The notes beneath the pieces are model-generated. The model worked only from the letters and a program-made list of their open reading frames with translations, was not told where the DNA came from and searched no databases. Made by a program: the position numbers and the translations under genes. From NCBI RefSeq assembly GCF_000719095.1, contig NZ_JOEH01000026.1:124001-188000 (forward strand): 64,000 nucleotides of DNA, read 5' to 3'. Every line of letters begins with the position of its first letter. Within the stretch, counting starts at the first letter, position 1. Of the stretch, positions 55,206-63,856 are shown in pieces. The stretch is from Streptacidiphilus jeojiense (lineage in GTDB: Bacteria; Actinomycetota; Actinomycetes; Streptomycetales; Streptomycetaceae).

Positions 55206-55565
55206 CGGCAGAGCCCTTCCGGGTGGGTGGACGGGTGGGGTTCGACGGGCCGTGCTTCTCCAGGGCGCCCCGTCGGCGGCAAGGGCTATGGAAAACCAAG
55301 AGTGTTACGAAGGCAACAGTTCGGCCGGAAAACCTGCCGCCGTCCCGTTTCTCCATGAGGCGACCTGCGCAGATGCCACCGTCGATGTGCGGGTAACGGG
55401 GTTTCCACCACTCTTCCGTAAGAAAAGTCTCTTGGCGAACCGTCAGAATTCTCCGTGCAGACGGTCTTGACGCGGCAAACAATCGGTCACATGCTTCGGA
55501 TCAATCTCCGGGGCTTCCCCGTCGGCCACATCGCGTCCCTCGTCTCTCTCGCAGAGGAACCAGAC
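55206..55565. other. Divergent intergenic region between GH-A gene and CUT1 operon
   Basis: No gene is supported here. It holds TGTTACGAAGGCAACA (55303-55318), an imperfect palindrome whose core GTTACGAA also occurs upstream of the GH95-like gene at 59020-59027, and a promoter for the CUT1 binding-protein gene at 55467-55495. Confidence 0.5.
55467..55495 (+). promoter_or_regulatory. Promoter of the second CUT1 operon, TTGACG-N17-CATGCT
   Basis: TTGACG (55467-55472) and CATGCT (55490-55495) are 17 bases apart and about 70 bases before the binding-protein start at 55566. The in-frame upstream start at 55455 would fall before this promoter and is rejected. Confidence 0.45.
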
Positions 55566-56936
55566 ATGGCCGACAGAAACCGCACCATCCGCCCGTCCCG
55601 CGTGCTGGCCGCGACCGCAGCCGCGGCTCTCGCCGCCACCGGGCTCACCGCCTGCGGAGGCGGCAGCGGCAGCAGCAGCTCGTCCACCACCCTGGTGGTC
55701 GCCGAATGGACCAACGCCGCCGCCGTACAGGAAACCCAGGCCATCGACGCCGCCTTCGAGAAGGCCAACCCCGGCGTCAAGATCAAGCTGGAGACCGCGC
55801 CGACCACCGCGGGAGCCTGGCCCGCCCTGCAGTCCTCGCTGGAGGCCTCCAAGGGCGTGGACGTGCTGGCCCAGTTCGCGCAGTCGCCGGAGAAGTACGC
55901 GCCGGCCGGCTCCGGCGTCACCGTCGGCGGCACCCCGGCGCTGATCTCCAGCGGCCAGCTGCTCGACCTGAGCAAGCAGTCCTTCATGTCGCGCTTCGAC
56001 AGCACCACGCAGAAGTTCGCGATGGGCTACAAGGACGGCATCTACGGCGTCACCATGGCCGAGTACGTCAACAACTCCGGCATGTTCTACAAGAAGGACC
56101 TGCTGGCCAAGTACGGCCTGTCGGTGCCGACCACCTTCGACGAGTTCATCAGCGACCTGAAGACGCTCAAGTCCAAGGGCCTGACCCCGCTCTACGTGGC
56201 GGGCAAGGACGGCATCCAGAACATCGTCTGGATGGGCATCTACAACCAGCTGATGATGCAGGACAAGCCGGCCTCCGAGGCCACCAGCGTCTTCATGGCC
56301 AAGGACAACGCCTTCCTGAACGGCACCCAGAACTGGAACAGCGCGCTGTACCAGGACGCCGCCAACCGCTACGAGCAGATCATGCAGTACATCGAGCCGA
56401 ACGCGGGCGGTGTCTCCTTCGCCAGCGCCCCCGGCACCTGGTCGGCCAAGACCGACGACTACCCCTTCTTCGTGGACGGCTCCTTCGACGGCAACACCAT
56501 CGCCGCCGACAACCCGGCGCTGAACTTCGGCATGATGGCCATCCCCGGCACCGACAACGCCGCCTGGAACCGCGCCGACCTGGCCCCCGACCTCGCCTGG
56601 ACGGTGCCGACCTGGTCCAAGCACCAGGACCTGGCGCTGAAGTACCTGGACTTCTTCACCCAGCAGACCAACTACGAGGCCTGGGTGAAGGCCACCGGTT
56701 CGCTGTCCACCCAGACCGCTGTGCCCACCCCCACGCTCAAGTGGACCGACTGGCTGCAGACCAACGCGTCCAAGGGCTTCCCGGGCACCACGCTGCCCTG
56801 GCTGCCGGCGAACGTCGGCACCGGCAACCCGGCCGGCGGCCCGACGCTGACCGAGACCAAGCCCTTCGGCTCCAAGGACCTGCTCGCGGCACTGGACGAC
56901 TCCGCCAAGGCGTACACCGCCGCCGTCAAGAAGTAG
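55566..56936 (+). CDS. CUT1 sugar-binding lipoprotein (second system)
   Basis: The ATG at 55566 is preceded by GAGGA and followed directly by a lipoprotein signal ending in the lipobox LTAC near residue 29; the product has 456 aa. The mature part opens TTLVVAEWTNAAAVQETQAI and shows the hinge/ligand pattern of extracellular solute-binding family 1, with GIYGVTMAEYVNNSGMFYKK. It is the first gene of a three-gene importer and lies next to secreted glycosidases, so an oligosaccharide released by them is the likely ligand. Confidence 0.9.
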   Translation: MADRNRTIRPSRVLAATAAAALAATGLTACGGGSGSSSSSTTLVVAEWTNAAAVQETQAIDAAFEKANPGVKIKLETAPTTAGAWPALQSSLEASKGVDVLAQFAQSPEKYAPAGSGVTVGGTPALISSGQLLDLSKQSFMSRFDSTTQKFAMGYKDGIYGVTMAEYVNNSGMFYKKDLLAKYGLSVPTTFDEFISDLKTLKSKGLTPLYVAGKDGIQNIVWMGIYNQLMMQDKPASEATSVFMAKDNAFLNGTQNWNSALYQDAANRYEQIMQYIEPNAGGVSFASAPGTWSAKTDDYPFFVDGSFDGNTIAADNPALNFGMMAIPGTDNAAWNRADLAPDLAWTVPTWSKHQDLALKYLDFFTQQTNYEAWVKATGSLSTQTAVPTPTLKWTDWLQTNASKGFPGTTLPWLPANVGTGNPAGGPTLTETKPFGSKDLLAALDDSAKAYTAAVKK

Positions 56937-56945
56937 GGGCGTGCC

Positions 56946-57845
56946 GTGTCCACCAGTCCCTTCGGCACCAGGAGGACCAGGCGCTGGATCCCCTGGCTCT
57001 CCATCCTGGTGCCCTCCGTCGGCTGGCTCACCTTCGGGCTCTACCCGTCGCTGGCCACCGTCTACTACTCGCTCACCGAGTACTCCGGAGTGCCCGGCAC
57101 CCCGATGAACTACTGCGGGCTGTGCAACTACCGCAACCTGTTCACCAGCAACTACTCGCAGGTCTCCGACGCCGTCGTGGCGACGCTGAAGTACACCGCC
57201 GGGGTGACGGTGCTGCAGATCGGGGTCGGCCTCGGCCTGGCCCTGCTGCTGCAGCGCCGCCGCTTCGGCTACGGGCTGTACCGGGCGCTGATCTTCATGC
57301 CGCAGATCTTCTCGGTGACCATCGTCGGCGTGCTCTTCTCGCTGCTGCTCGACCCGAGCAGCGGTCCGGCGGAGCAGATCCTGCACTCGCTCACCGGCGG
57401 CTCCAGCGCCTTCCTCGGTGACGCCTCCGTCTCGATCTGGCTGATCGTGCTGGTCAACGTGTGGATGTTCTCCGGCTACACGATGCTGGTCTACATCGCC
57501 GGACTGAGGCGCATCCCGCTGGAGCTGTACGAGGCCGCGTCGCTGGACGGCTGCGGTCCGATCCGCCGCTTCACCAAGATCACCTGGCCCATGCTGGCCC
57601 CCGCCACCACGGTGAACGTCTTCCTCACCGCGATCGGCAGCCTGGGCGAGTACGCGCTGATCCTGGTGATGACCCAGGGCCAGTACAAGACCCAGACCAT
57701 CGGGATGTTCATGTTCAACTCGGCCTTCGGCGTCAACCCCGACCTCGGGCTCGGCTCCACGCTCGCCATGGTGCAGTTCGTCTTCACCGCGGCCATCGGC
57801 GGCGTGCTGCTGTGGCGCCTGCGCCGACGGGAGGTGGCGCTGTGA
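56946..57845 (+). CDS. CUT1 sugar ABC permease, MalF type (second system)
   Basis: The 299-aa product begins at a GTG nine bases after the binding-protein stop. It has six membrane helices and the EAA loop in YEAASLDGCGPIRRFTKITW near residue 200. A Cys-containing loop (MNYCGLCNYRNLF) follows the first helix. Its stop overlaps the next GTG. Confidence 0.9.
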   Translation: MSTSPFGTRRTRRWIPWLSILVPSVGWLTFGLYPSLATVYYSLTEYSGVPGTPMNYCGLCNYRNLFTSNYSQVSDAVVATLKYTAGVTVLQIGVGLGLALLLQRRRFGYGLYRALIFMPQIFSVTIVGVLFSLLLDPSSGPAEQILHSLTGGSSAFLGDASVSIWLIVLVNVWMFSGYTMLVYIAGLRRIPLELYEAASLDGCGPIRRFTKITWPMLAPATTVNVFLTAIGSLGEYALILVMTQGQYKTQTIGMFMFNSAFGVNPDLGLGSTLAMVQFVFTAAIGGVLLWRLRRREVAL

Positions 57846-58789
57846 GTGCCCTCAGCACACGGCTGCACCGGCAGACCGATCCGGCCGTGGCAGTCGACCC
57901 GCAACGCGCCTCCCGCCGCCGCGGGGTGGTCCGGGGCCTGCGGCTGACCGGCGTCCAGCTGTTCTGCTTCGTGGTCTCGGCGGGCTTCTTCGCCCTGCCG
58001 TTGGTGTACCTGCTGCTGCAGTCGTTCAAGGACAACCTGGACTTCCTGCAGGACCCGACCGGGCTGCCCAAGCACTGGACGCTGAGCAACTTCTCCGCCG
58101 CCTGGACGCAGGGCGACTTCGCCACCGAGATGGTCAACTCGCTGATCTACGCGGTGGTCCCGGACGTCATCACGCTGGTCCTCGGGGTGTTCCTGGCCTT
58201 CCCGATCTCCCGGGGCTGGTTCCGGCACTCCAACGTGCTGTACGCGTTCTTCGTCTTCTCCGGCTTCCTGCCGGCGGGGCTGATCCCGCTGTTCATCGAG
58301 GCACAGAAGCTCGGCCTGTACGACAACCGGCTGGGCTATCTGACCCTCACCTCGCTGGCAGGCGCCGGGTTCTTCTTCTTCGTGGGCTACATCAAGACCA
58401 TCCCACGGGAGTTGGACGAGGCGGCGGCGATGGACGGCTGCGGCTACGTCCGCTTCATCTTCACCATCATCATCCCGCAGATGAAGCCGGCGCTGGCGAC
58501 CTTCGCCGTGTTCGGCTTCGTGGCCTCCTGGAACAACCTGATCCTGCCGCTGATCATGCTCACCGACTCCGATCTGTGGCCGGTGACCCGCGGCCTGTAC
58601 AGCTTCTTCGGCGAGCACGGCAGCCAGTGGCCGCTGATCGCCGCGGCCACGATGATCGTGGCCGCGCCGATCCTGGTGGTCTTCGCCCTGCTGCAGCGCT
58701 ACCTGGTGGAGGGCGTCGCCGGCGGCGCGGCCACCGGTACGGCCGGGGTGGGCAATGCGCCCGCCACGGTGGTGGCGGCGGAGGAGTGA
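57842..58789 (+). CDS. CUT1 sugar ABC permease, MalG type (second system)
   Basis: The product has 315 aa with a basic N-terminus, six helices and the EAA loop in LDEAAAMDGCGYVRFIFTII near residue 200. A Gly/Ala/Thr-rich tail ends the protein. It completes the importer; no ATPase gene follows, so a shared ATPase of the MsiK kind encoded elsewhere is expected. A strong terminator follows. Confidence 0.9.
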   Translation: MSALSTRLHRQTDPAVAVDPQRASRRRGVVRGLRLTGVQLFCFVVSAGFFALPLVYLLLQSFKDNLDFLQDPTGLPKHWTLSNFSAAWTQGDFATEMVNSLIYAVVPDVITLVLGVFLAFPISRGWFRHSNVLYAFFVFSGFLPAGLIPLFIEAQKLGLYDNRLGYLTLTSLAGAGFFFFVGYIKTIPRELDEAAAMDGCGYVRFIFTIIIPQMKPALATFAVFGFVASWNNLILPLIMLTDSDLWPVTRGLYSFFGEHGSQWPLIAAATMIVAAPILVVFALLQRYLVEGVAGGAATGTAGVGNAPATVVAAEE

Positions 58790-58799
58790 GATCCGGCTG

Positions 58800-58835
58800 C
58801 TTCGCCCCGCCGACCGGTGTGTCGGCGGGGCGAAG
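58800..58835 (+). terminator. Terminator of the second CUT1 operon
   Basis: A perfect 15-bp stem (CTTCGCCCCGCCGAC at 58800-58814 with GTCGGCGGGGCGAAG at 58821-58835) encloses a 6-nt loop, 10 bases after the stop codon. Confidence 0.85.
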
Positions 58836-59277
58836 TGCTTCCCCTGCCAGGGCCTGATGATTCATCGGACCTTTGCGCCGGCTGAGTGGGGGATCGGGCG
58901 CCGGGTTCGCCCGACCGGGCGTCGTCGGAGCGTCGAGCGGTGCGCTGTTCCGGATGCCACCGGTGTCGCTGGAGCATCCCGCGCACGGTGGTCCGGTGAC
59001 CGGAACATCTGCTGAGTCAGTTACGAAACCGGAGGTCAGCAGCGCTGAGCTGGGCAGCATCCGGTTCCATGCGGCGCAGATCATGACGTCGGGTCAGGCC
59101 TGGTGCGCCGCAACGGCCGTGCTCCCGGTGGAGTCGTTGTGTCGAGGCCTTGACAAGCCGTCAGAAGAGCCCGAGTCTCATGTCTTGTCCTCCGATGTTT
59201 CGCCGCTGTTGCGCGTAGCGGAGGGTGCCGCCCGTCGTTGCTGTGTGCGCCGCACCGGCGCGCCGAAGGAGGATCGA
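58836..59277. other. Upstream region of the GH95-like gene
   Basis: This stretch has an open frame joined to the next gene but no ribosome-binding site or signal peptide until 59278, so I regard it as noncoding. It contains GTTACGAA (59020-59027) and a lone TTGACA (59150-59155) without a convincing -10 box. Confidence 0.5.
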
Positions 59278-62121
59278 ATGTCCCCAGCGCGATCACCGCG
59301 CCGTCCACGCGCCCGCGTGCTGACGGCGCTGCTGCTCTCCCTGGTCCTACCGGGGCTCGGGCTGCTGTTCCCGGGCGCGGCCGCCAGGGCTGCCACCAGC
59401 ACGACCGCGTGGCAGAACGGGGGGTTCTCCCTCGACACCGCCAATGTCGTCCGCCGCTCGGACATCGTGCTGGGCAAGGCGAACACCAGCCCCACCCAGT
59501 TCGTCCCGCTGGGCAACGGCACCCTGGGAGCGGCCGTGTGGGCGGCCAACGGCTTCACCGCCCAGCTGAACCGGTCCGACACCTTCCCCGACCGCAAGTC
59601 CCCGGGACAGCTGGTCATCCCCGGACTGTCCAGGCTCACCGGCGCCGCCGACTTCAGCGGCTACCTCGACCCCTACGACGGGATGCTGCACGAGTCCGGC
59701 GGCGGCATGACGCTGACCGCCTACGTCCGCGCCGACACCGCGCAGTTGGTGGTCGACGTCACCGGCGCCGACCCGAACAGCACGCAGACCGCGCAGGTCA
59801 AGCTGTGGAGCGGCCGTTCCCCCTCGGCCCAGGCCTCCGGCGCCACGGCCACCCTCGCCGAGACCTGGGTCGACAACAGCGGCCAGGGCGCGTCCGGACA
59901 GACCTTCGGCTCGCTGGCCGGCGTGAGCGCCGGCGGCCGCAATGTCTCGGCCTCCGACCCCGACTCGCTGACCGCGCAGGTCTCCTTCAACCCCAACACC
60001 GACGGCAGCTTCCGGGTGATCGTCGCCGCCCCCGCCTGGACCGGCGGCGACGCCCTCGGCACCGCCAACTCGGTGATCAACGGCGACACCACCAAGGCGG
60101 CCTCCGCCCTGACCACGCCTCACCTGTCCTGGTGGCACACCTACTGGAGCACCGCCGGGCTGATCAAGATCTCCTCGGCCGACGGCTCCGGCGAGTACGT
60201 GGAGAACCTGCGCACCCTCTACCTCTACGACGCCGCGGCCGAACGCGGCGGGTCCGTGCCCGGATCCCAGGCCGGCGTCGCCGACCTGTTCAACTTCTCC
60301 CAGGACCACCAGGACTGGTTCCCGGCCGGCTACTGGTTCTGGAACCTGAGGATGCAGGTCCAGGCCAACCTGTCGGCCGGCGAGTCGAGCCTCAACGATC
60401 CGGTGCTGAACCTCTACGAGAGCAACGTCAACGCCATCACCTCCTGGACGTCGTCCAAGGTGCCCGGCAAGCAGGGGCTCTGCGTCCCCGAGACGATGCG
60501 CTTCAACGGCAACGGCTACTACAGCGGCGGCGAGAGCAACGCGTCCTGCGACTCCACCATCGCCCCCAGCTACAACTCGCTGACCTTCACCAGCGGCGCC
60601 GAGATCGCGCTCTGGGTCTGGCAGGAGTACCTGGCCACCGACAACCTCTCGCTGCTCAGCAACGACTATCCGCTGATCAGCGGCTCGGCCCGGTTCCTGC
60701 TCTCGGCCGCCACCACCGGCTCGGACGGACTGCTGCACACCCAGGCCAACGCCCACGAGACCCAGTGGAACGTCACCGACCCGACCACGGACATCGTCGC
60801 CATGCAGGCGCTGTTCCCGGTGGCGGTGAAGGCGGCGCAGACCCTCGGCGTCGACTCCGCCCTGGTCACCCAGCTCAACGCGGCCATCCCGAAGATCCCG
60901 CAGCTGCCGCGCACCGACACCGGAACCCAGACCCAGCTGCTCACCGCGTCGTCCGACGCGGGCGGCAGCGACATGATCGGCCTGTCCACCCAGCCCACCG
61001 CGACCCGGCACAACAGCGAGAACCTGGGCCTGGAGGCGGTCTGGCCCTACAACCTGATCGGCGACAACGGGACGCTGACCGCCCTGGCCAAGCGGACCTA
61101 CACCTCGCGCAGCTACGTCAACGGCAACGACTGGTCCAACGACGCCCTCGACGCCGCCCGCCTCGGTCTCTCCGGCGAGGTCAAGAACGACCTGCTGGCC
61201 GCGACCAAGTCCTACCAGGCCTACCCGTCCGGCCTGGCCAGTTTCACCGGCAGCGCCGCCTCGGAGCCCTACATCGAACAGTCAGGAGTGCTGGCAGCGG
61301 CCGTCAGCGAGGCCCTGGTCCAGGACTACGACGGGCTGCTGCGCATCGCCCCGGCCTGGCCGACGGACTGGACCGGCGAAGGCACCGTCTACATCCAGCA
61401 CAACACCAAGGTCGACGTGCAGGTGAGCAACGGCACCGCGAGCACCGTCGCGATCGTCTCCGGCGGCAACGCACCGGTCACCATGCGCAGCCCGTGGCCG
61501 GGCCAGGCCGTCACCGTGGTGGACGGCTCCACCGGTGCGACCGTGCTGGCCTCGCAGACCAACGCGACCTTCACCTTCCAGACCCAGAACGGCAAGTCCT
61601 ACCTGGTCGAGCCGACCGCGTCGCCGACCACCTCGCTCCCGTTCGCCTCCGTCAGCGGCAGCCCGGCCACGGCCGCCAAGCACCTGGGCAACGTCAGCAT
61701 CGGACTGGACCGGGCGACCACCACCAGCCCGGTGATCAGCCTGCGGGCGCACGCCAACGGACTGATCGTCACCGCCGACAACGCCGGCGCCGCACCGCTC
61801 CTCGCCAAGAACACCGCGATCGGCACCTGGGAGCAGTTCGACGAGATCGACGAGGGCAACGGCAACATCGCGCTGCGCTCCCACGTGAACAACGAGTACG
61901 TGTGCGCGGACAACGCCGGCGCCTCCCCGCTGATCGCCAACCGAACGGCCGTCGGAACCTGGGAGACGTTCAATCTCATCCACAACTCCGACGGCAGCAT
62001 CAGCCTGCGCTCCCTGGCCAACAACGAAATCGTCACCGCCGAGAACGCCGGCGCCTCCCCGCTGATCGCCAACCGCACCGCCATCGGCCCCTGGGAGGAG
62101 TTCGACCTGATCCTGGACTGA
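59278..62121 (+). CDS. Secreted GH95-like glycosidase with fascin-like beta-trefoil
   Basis: The ATG at 59278 has AAGGAGG five bases upstream and a signal peptide to about residue 38, giving 947 aa. The N-terminal beta domain begins near QFVPLGNGTLGAAVWAANGF, the pattern of GH95 alpha-L-fucosidase/galactosidase relatives. A helical barrel spans about 290-690, with DHQDWFPAGYWFWNLRMQ, NAHETQWNVTDPTTD and SENLGLEAVWPYNL. A C-terminal beta domain follows. Residues 810-947 are three repeats of about 45 residues (ISLRAHANGLIVTADNAGA and kin) forming a fascin-like trefoil, a sugar- or wall-binding module. It likely trims terminal fucose or galactose from plant or fungal glycans. Confidence 0.82.
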   Translation: MSPARSPRRPRARVLTALLLSLVLPGLGLLFPGAAARAATSTTAWQNGGFSLDTANVVRRSDIVLGKANTSPTQFVPLGNGTLGAAVWAANGFTAQLNRSDTFPDRKSPGQLVIPGLSRLTGAADFSGYLDPYDGMLHESGGGMTLTAYVRADTAQLVVDVTGADPNSTQTAQVKLWSGRSPSAQASGATATLAETWVDNSGQGASGQTFGSLAGVSAGGRNVSASDPDSLTAQVSFNPNTDGSFRVIVAAPAWTGGDALGTANSVINGDTTKAASALTTPHLSWWHTYWSTAGLIKISSADGSGEYVENLRTLYLYDAAAERGGSVPGSQAGVADLFNFSQDHQDWFPAGYWFWNLRMQVQANLSAGESSLNDPVLNLYESNVNAITSWTSSKVPGKQGLCVPETMRFNGNGYYSGGESNASCDSTIAPSYNSLTFTSGAEIALWVWQEYLATDNLSLLSNDYPLISGSARFLLSAATTGSDGLLHTQANAHETQWNVTDPTTDIVAMQALFPVAVKAAQTLGVDSALVTQLNAAIPKIPQLPRTDTGTQTQLLTASSDAGGSDMIGLSTQPTATRHNSENLGLEAVWPYNLIGDNGTLTALAKRTYTSRSYVNGNDWSNDALDAARLGLSGEVKNDLLAATKSYQAYPSGLASFTGSAASEPYIEQSGVLAAAVSEALVQDYDGLLRIAPAWPTDWTGEGTVYIQHNTKVDVQVSNGTASTVAIVSGGNAPVTMRSPWPGQAVTVVDGSTGATVLASQTNATFTFQTQNGKSYLVEPTASPTTSLPFASVSGSPATAAKHLGNVSIGLDRATTTSPVISLRAHANGLIVTADNAGAAPLLAKNTAIGTWEQFDEIDEGNGNIALRSHVNNEYVCADNAGASPLIANRTAVGTWETFNLIHNSDGSISLRSLANNEIVTAENAGASPLIANRTAIGPWEEFDLILD
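61914..62084 (+). repeat. Near-identical coding repeats inside the beta-trefoil
   Basis: The second and third trefoil repeats share an exact stretch of about 32 bases, encoding NAGASPLIANR (near 61914 and 62044), while the first repeat differs at many positions. This suggests recent internal duplication or gene conversion between the last two repeats. Confidence 0.65.
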
Positions 62122-62221
62122 CGGTGGGACTTCGGCCGGATCGAGAAATTCCGCGAGTCGCGATGAGTCCTGCGACGGTCGGCAGTCGTAGTGTCGGAAC
62201 CGTTACCTAGGAGGACTTCTG

Positions 62222-62794
62222 ATGCGCAGTGTGACCTACTCGATGGGCGTCTCACTGGACGGCTACATCATCGGGCCGGACGGCCGGTTCGACTGGTCGG
62301 CGCCGGACGAGGAGGTCTTCCGCTTCGTCACCGACGAGATCCGTGGGGTCGGCGTCCACCTGATGGGGCGTCGGCTCTACGAGACGATGCTCTACTGGGA
62401 GACCGCGGACCAGGATCCGGCGGCGGACGAGTCGATGCTCACCTGGGCGGCGATCTGGAATCCGCTGCCGAAGGTGGTGTTCTCCACCACGCTGACGGAG
62501 GTGCAGGGCAACGCCCGGCTGCTCTCCGGCGGCCTGGCGGAGGAGATCGAGCGGCTGCGCGCCGAGCCGGGGGAGGGCAACATCGCGATCGGCGGTGCGG
62601 CCCTCGCCGCCGAGGCCGCCGAGGCGGGGCTGATCGACGAGTACCGGGCCAGGGTCTACCCGGTGCTCGTCGGCGGCGGGGTTCCGTACTTCCCGCAGAG
62701 CGAGCGCCGGGTAGACCTGGAGCTGGTGGAGAGCCGCACCGTCTCCGACCTCGTCTACCTCCGCTACCGCGTGCGGCACGGCGCCCGGAGCTGA
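62222..62794 (+). CDS. Dihydrofolate reductase-family (RibD C-terminal-like) protein
   Basis: The 190-aa product has AGGAGG eight bases before its ATG. It opens VTYSMGVSLDGYIIGPDGRF and has MGRRLYETM and GNIAIGGAALAAEA, typical of RibD-C/DHFR-like NADPH reductases found singly in actinomycetes. The true substrate of such stand-alone copies is not established; no folate or riboflavin genes are nearby. Confidence 0.85.
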   Translation: MRSVTYSMGVSLDGYIIGPDGRFDWSAPDEEVFRFVTDEIRGVGVHLMGRRLYETMLYWETADQDPAADESMLTWAAIWNPLPKVVFSTTLTEVQGNARLLSGGLAEEIERLRAEPGEGNIAIGGAALAAEAAEAGLIDEYRARVYPVLVGGGVPYFPQSERRVDLELVESRTVSDLVYLRYRVRHGARS

Positions 62795-62816
62795 CCCTCC
62801 GGCCCGCCGGTGCGGG

Positions 62817-63674
62817 TCAGTTGGCGAAGTCCTGGGTGAGCCATACCGTGCCGTTGGCGTCGCGCAGGACGGCTATGCCGACCCGGGTGAAGCTGCTGCT
62901 GAGGATGTTCTTGCGGTGCCCGTCGTCCGGTGGCTGCTCGTCCAGCATCATCTGGGTGAGGCCGACCGCGCTGGTGGCCTCGGCCGCTGCGGTGTCCGCC
63001 ACGCCGCCGCCCTCGCCGATGTTCTCGCCGGCCGAGGTCCAGTGCACCCCGGCGGCGATCTCGCGGTCGCCGAAGGCCGCCTCGCCGGGGCACTGGTGGG
63101 AGAGGCCGCAGCCGGACGCCATCACCGAGTTGTGCGCGGCTGCGCTCGCGTTCAGCCCGGAGTCCAGGGTGTACGGGGCCAGGCCCTGCGCCGCACGGCT
63201 CTTGTTGATCAGGGCGAGCACCTGCTGGACGGCGTCGCTGCTGGTCGTCCCGGTTGCGGAGGCCGTCGTCGCCGGTGCGGACGCGGAGGCCGGTGCGGAG
63301 GAGGGTGCGGAGGACGCCGGGGCGGTCGGATGCGCGTCCGGGCTCGGCTTGGGCTTGGGGGTCGCGCTGCGGCTCGGTACGGGCTTGCCCCGGCGGGCCG
63401 CGGCCGAGACGGTGGACCGGGCGCTGCTGTTCCGGGTCGGACCTGCGGTGGCCGTGACCGCCTGGCCCTTGGCGCCCAGGTGGTCCAGTGCCCGCGCCGT
63501 GGTGCCGGCCGCCGGTGACGCATGCGGCACGCCCAGGCAGGCGAACGCGGTGCCGCCGCCGACCACGGCGAGAGCCGCCGCACCCGTCACCGCCAGCCGC
63601 AGTCGCGGCCGGCGCTTGGCCCGGTGCTGCCCCGAGGCGGCATGGCGGGAGGACGAATGGCGGGACGGGCTCAT
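62817..63674 (-). CDS. Secreted CAP (SCP/YkwD)-domain protein
   Basis: The ATG at 63674 is chosen because GAGGTG lies seven bases upstream and the next residues are a basic Ser/His/Arg-rich lead into a membrane helix (about 25-45); an upstream ATG at 63773 lacks this. The product has 285 aa. A Pro/Ser/Ala-rich linker spans about 50-160. The CAP domain (about 165-285) shows LALINKSRAAQGLAPYTLD, AAAHNSVMA, WTSAGENIG and DDGHRKNILSSSFTRVGIAV. Such YkwD-like proteins are extracellular or wall-associated with unproven activity. Confidence 0.87.
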   Translation of the reverse strand: MSPSRHSSSRHAASGQHRAKRRPRLRLAVTGAAALAVVGGGTAFACLGVPHASPAAGTTARALDHLGAKGQAVTATAGPTRNSSARSTVSAAARRGKPVPSRSATPKPKPSPDAHPTAPASSAPSSAPASASAPATTASATGTTSSDAVQQVLALINKSRAAQGLAPYTLDSGLNASAAAHNSVMASGCGLSHQCPGEAAFGDREIAAGVHWTSAGENIGEGGGVADTAAAEATSAVGLTQMMLDEQPPDDGHRKNILSSSFTRVGIAVLRDANGTVWLTQDFAN

Positions 63675-63820
63675 CAGCGGCACCTCGTGGTCGGGGTCGT
63701 TCGCCGGAGCGGTCCGGCGGCACGACCCTAGGCGGCTCCCGGCGCCCGTAGCAGGGGTGAGCGGCAACTTCATGTTGCGCTAAGGAAGGCCCCATGCTGC
63801 CCTCAGCCCCGCCGCCGTCA

Positions 63821-63856
63821 TGATCGCCATCGTGATCGCCGTTGTGATCGTCACCA
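63821..63856. repeat. Three 12-nt tandem repeats
   Basis: TGATCGCCATCG, TGATCGCCGTTG and TGATCGTCACCA follow one another directly. The last unit runs into the stop codon region of the minus-strand gene that continues past the window's end. Confidence 0.5.

Noticed and set aside
55455..55565. Extended start for the second CUT1 binding protein
   Set aside because: The extension overlaps the likely promoter and precedes a standard lipoprotein signal; the ATG at 55566 has a suitable ribosome-binding site.
58873..59277. N-terminal extension of the GH95-like protein
   Set aside because: No ribosome-binding site or secretion signal exists at the earlier start, while AAGGAGG and a signal peptide mark 59278.
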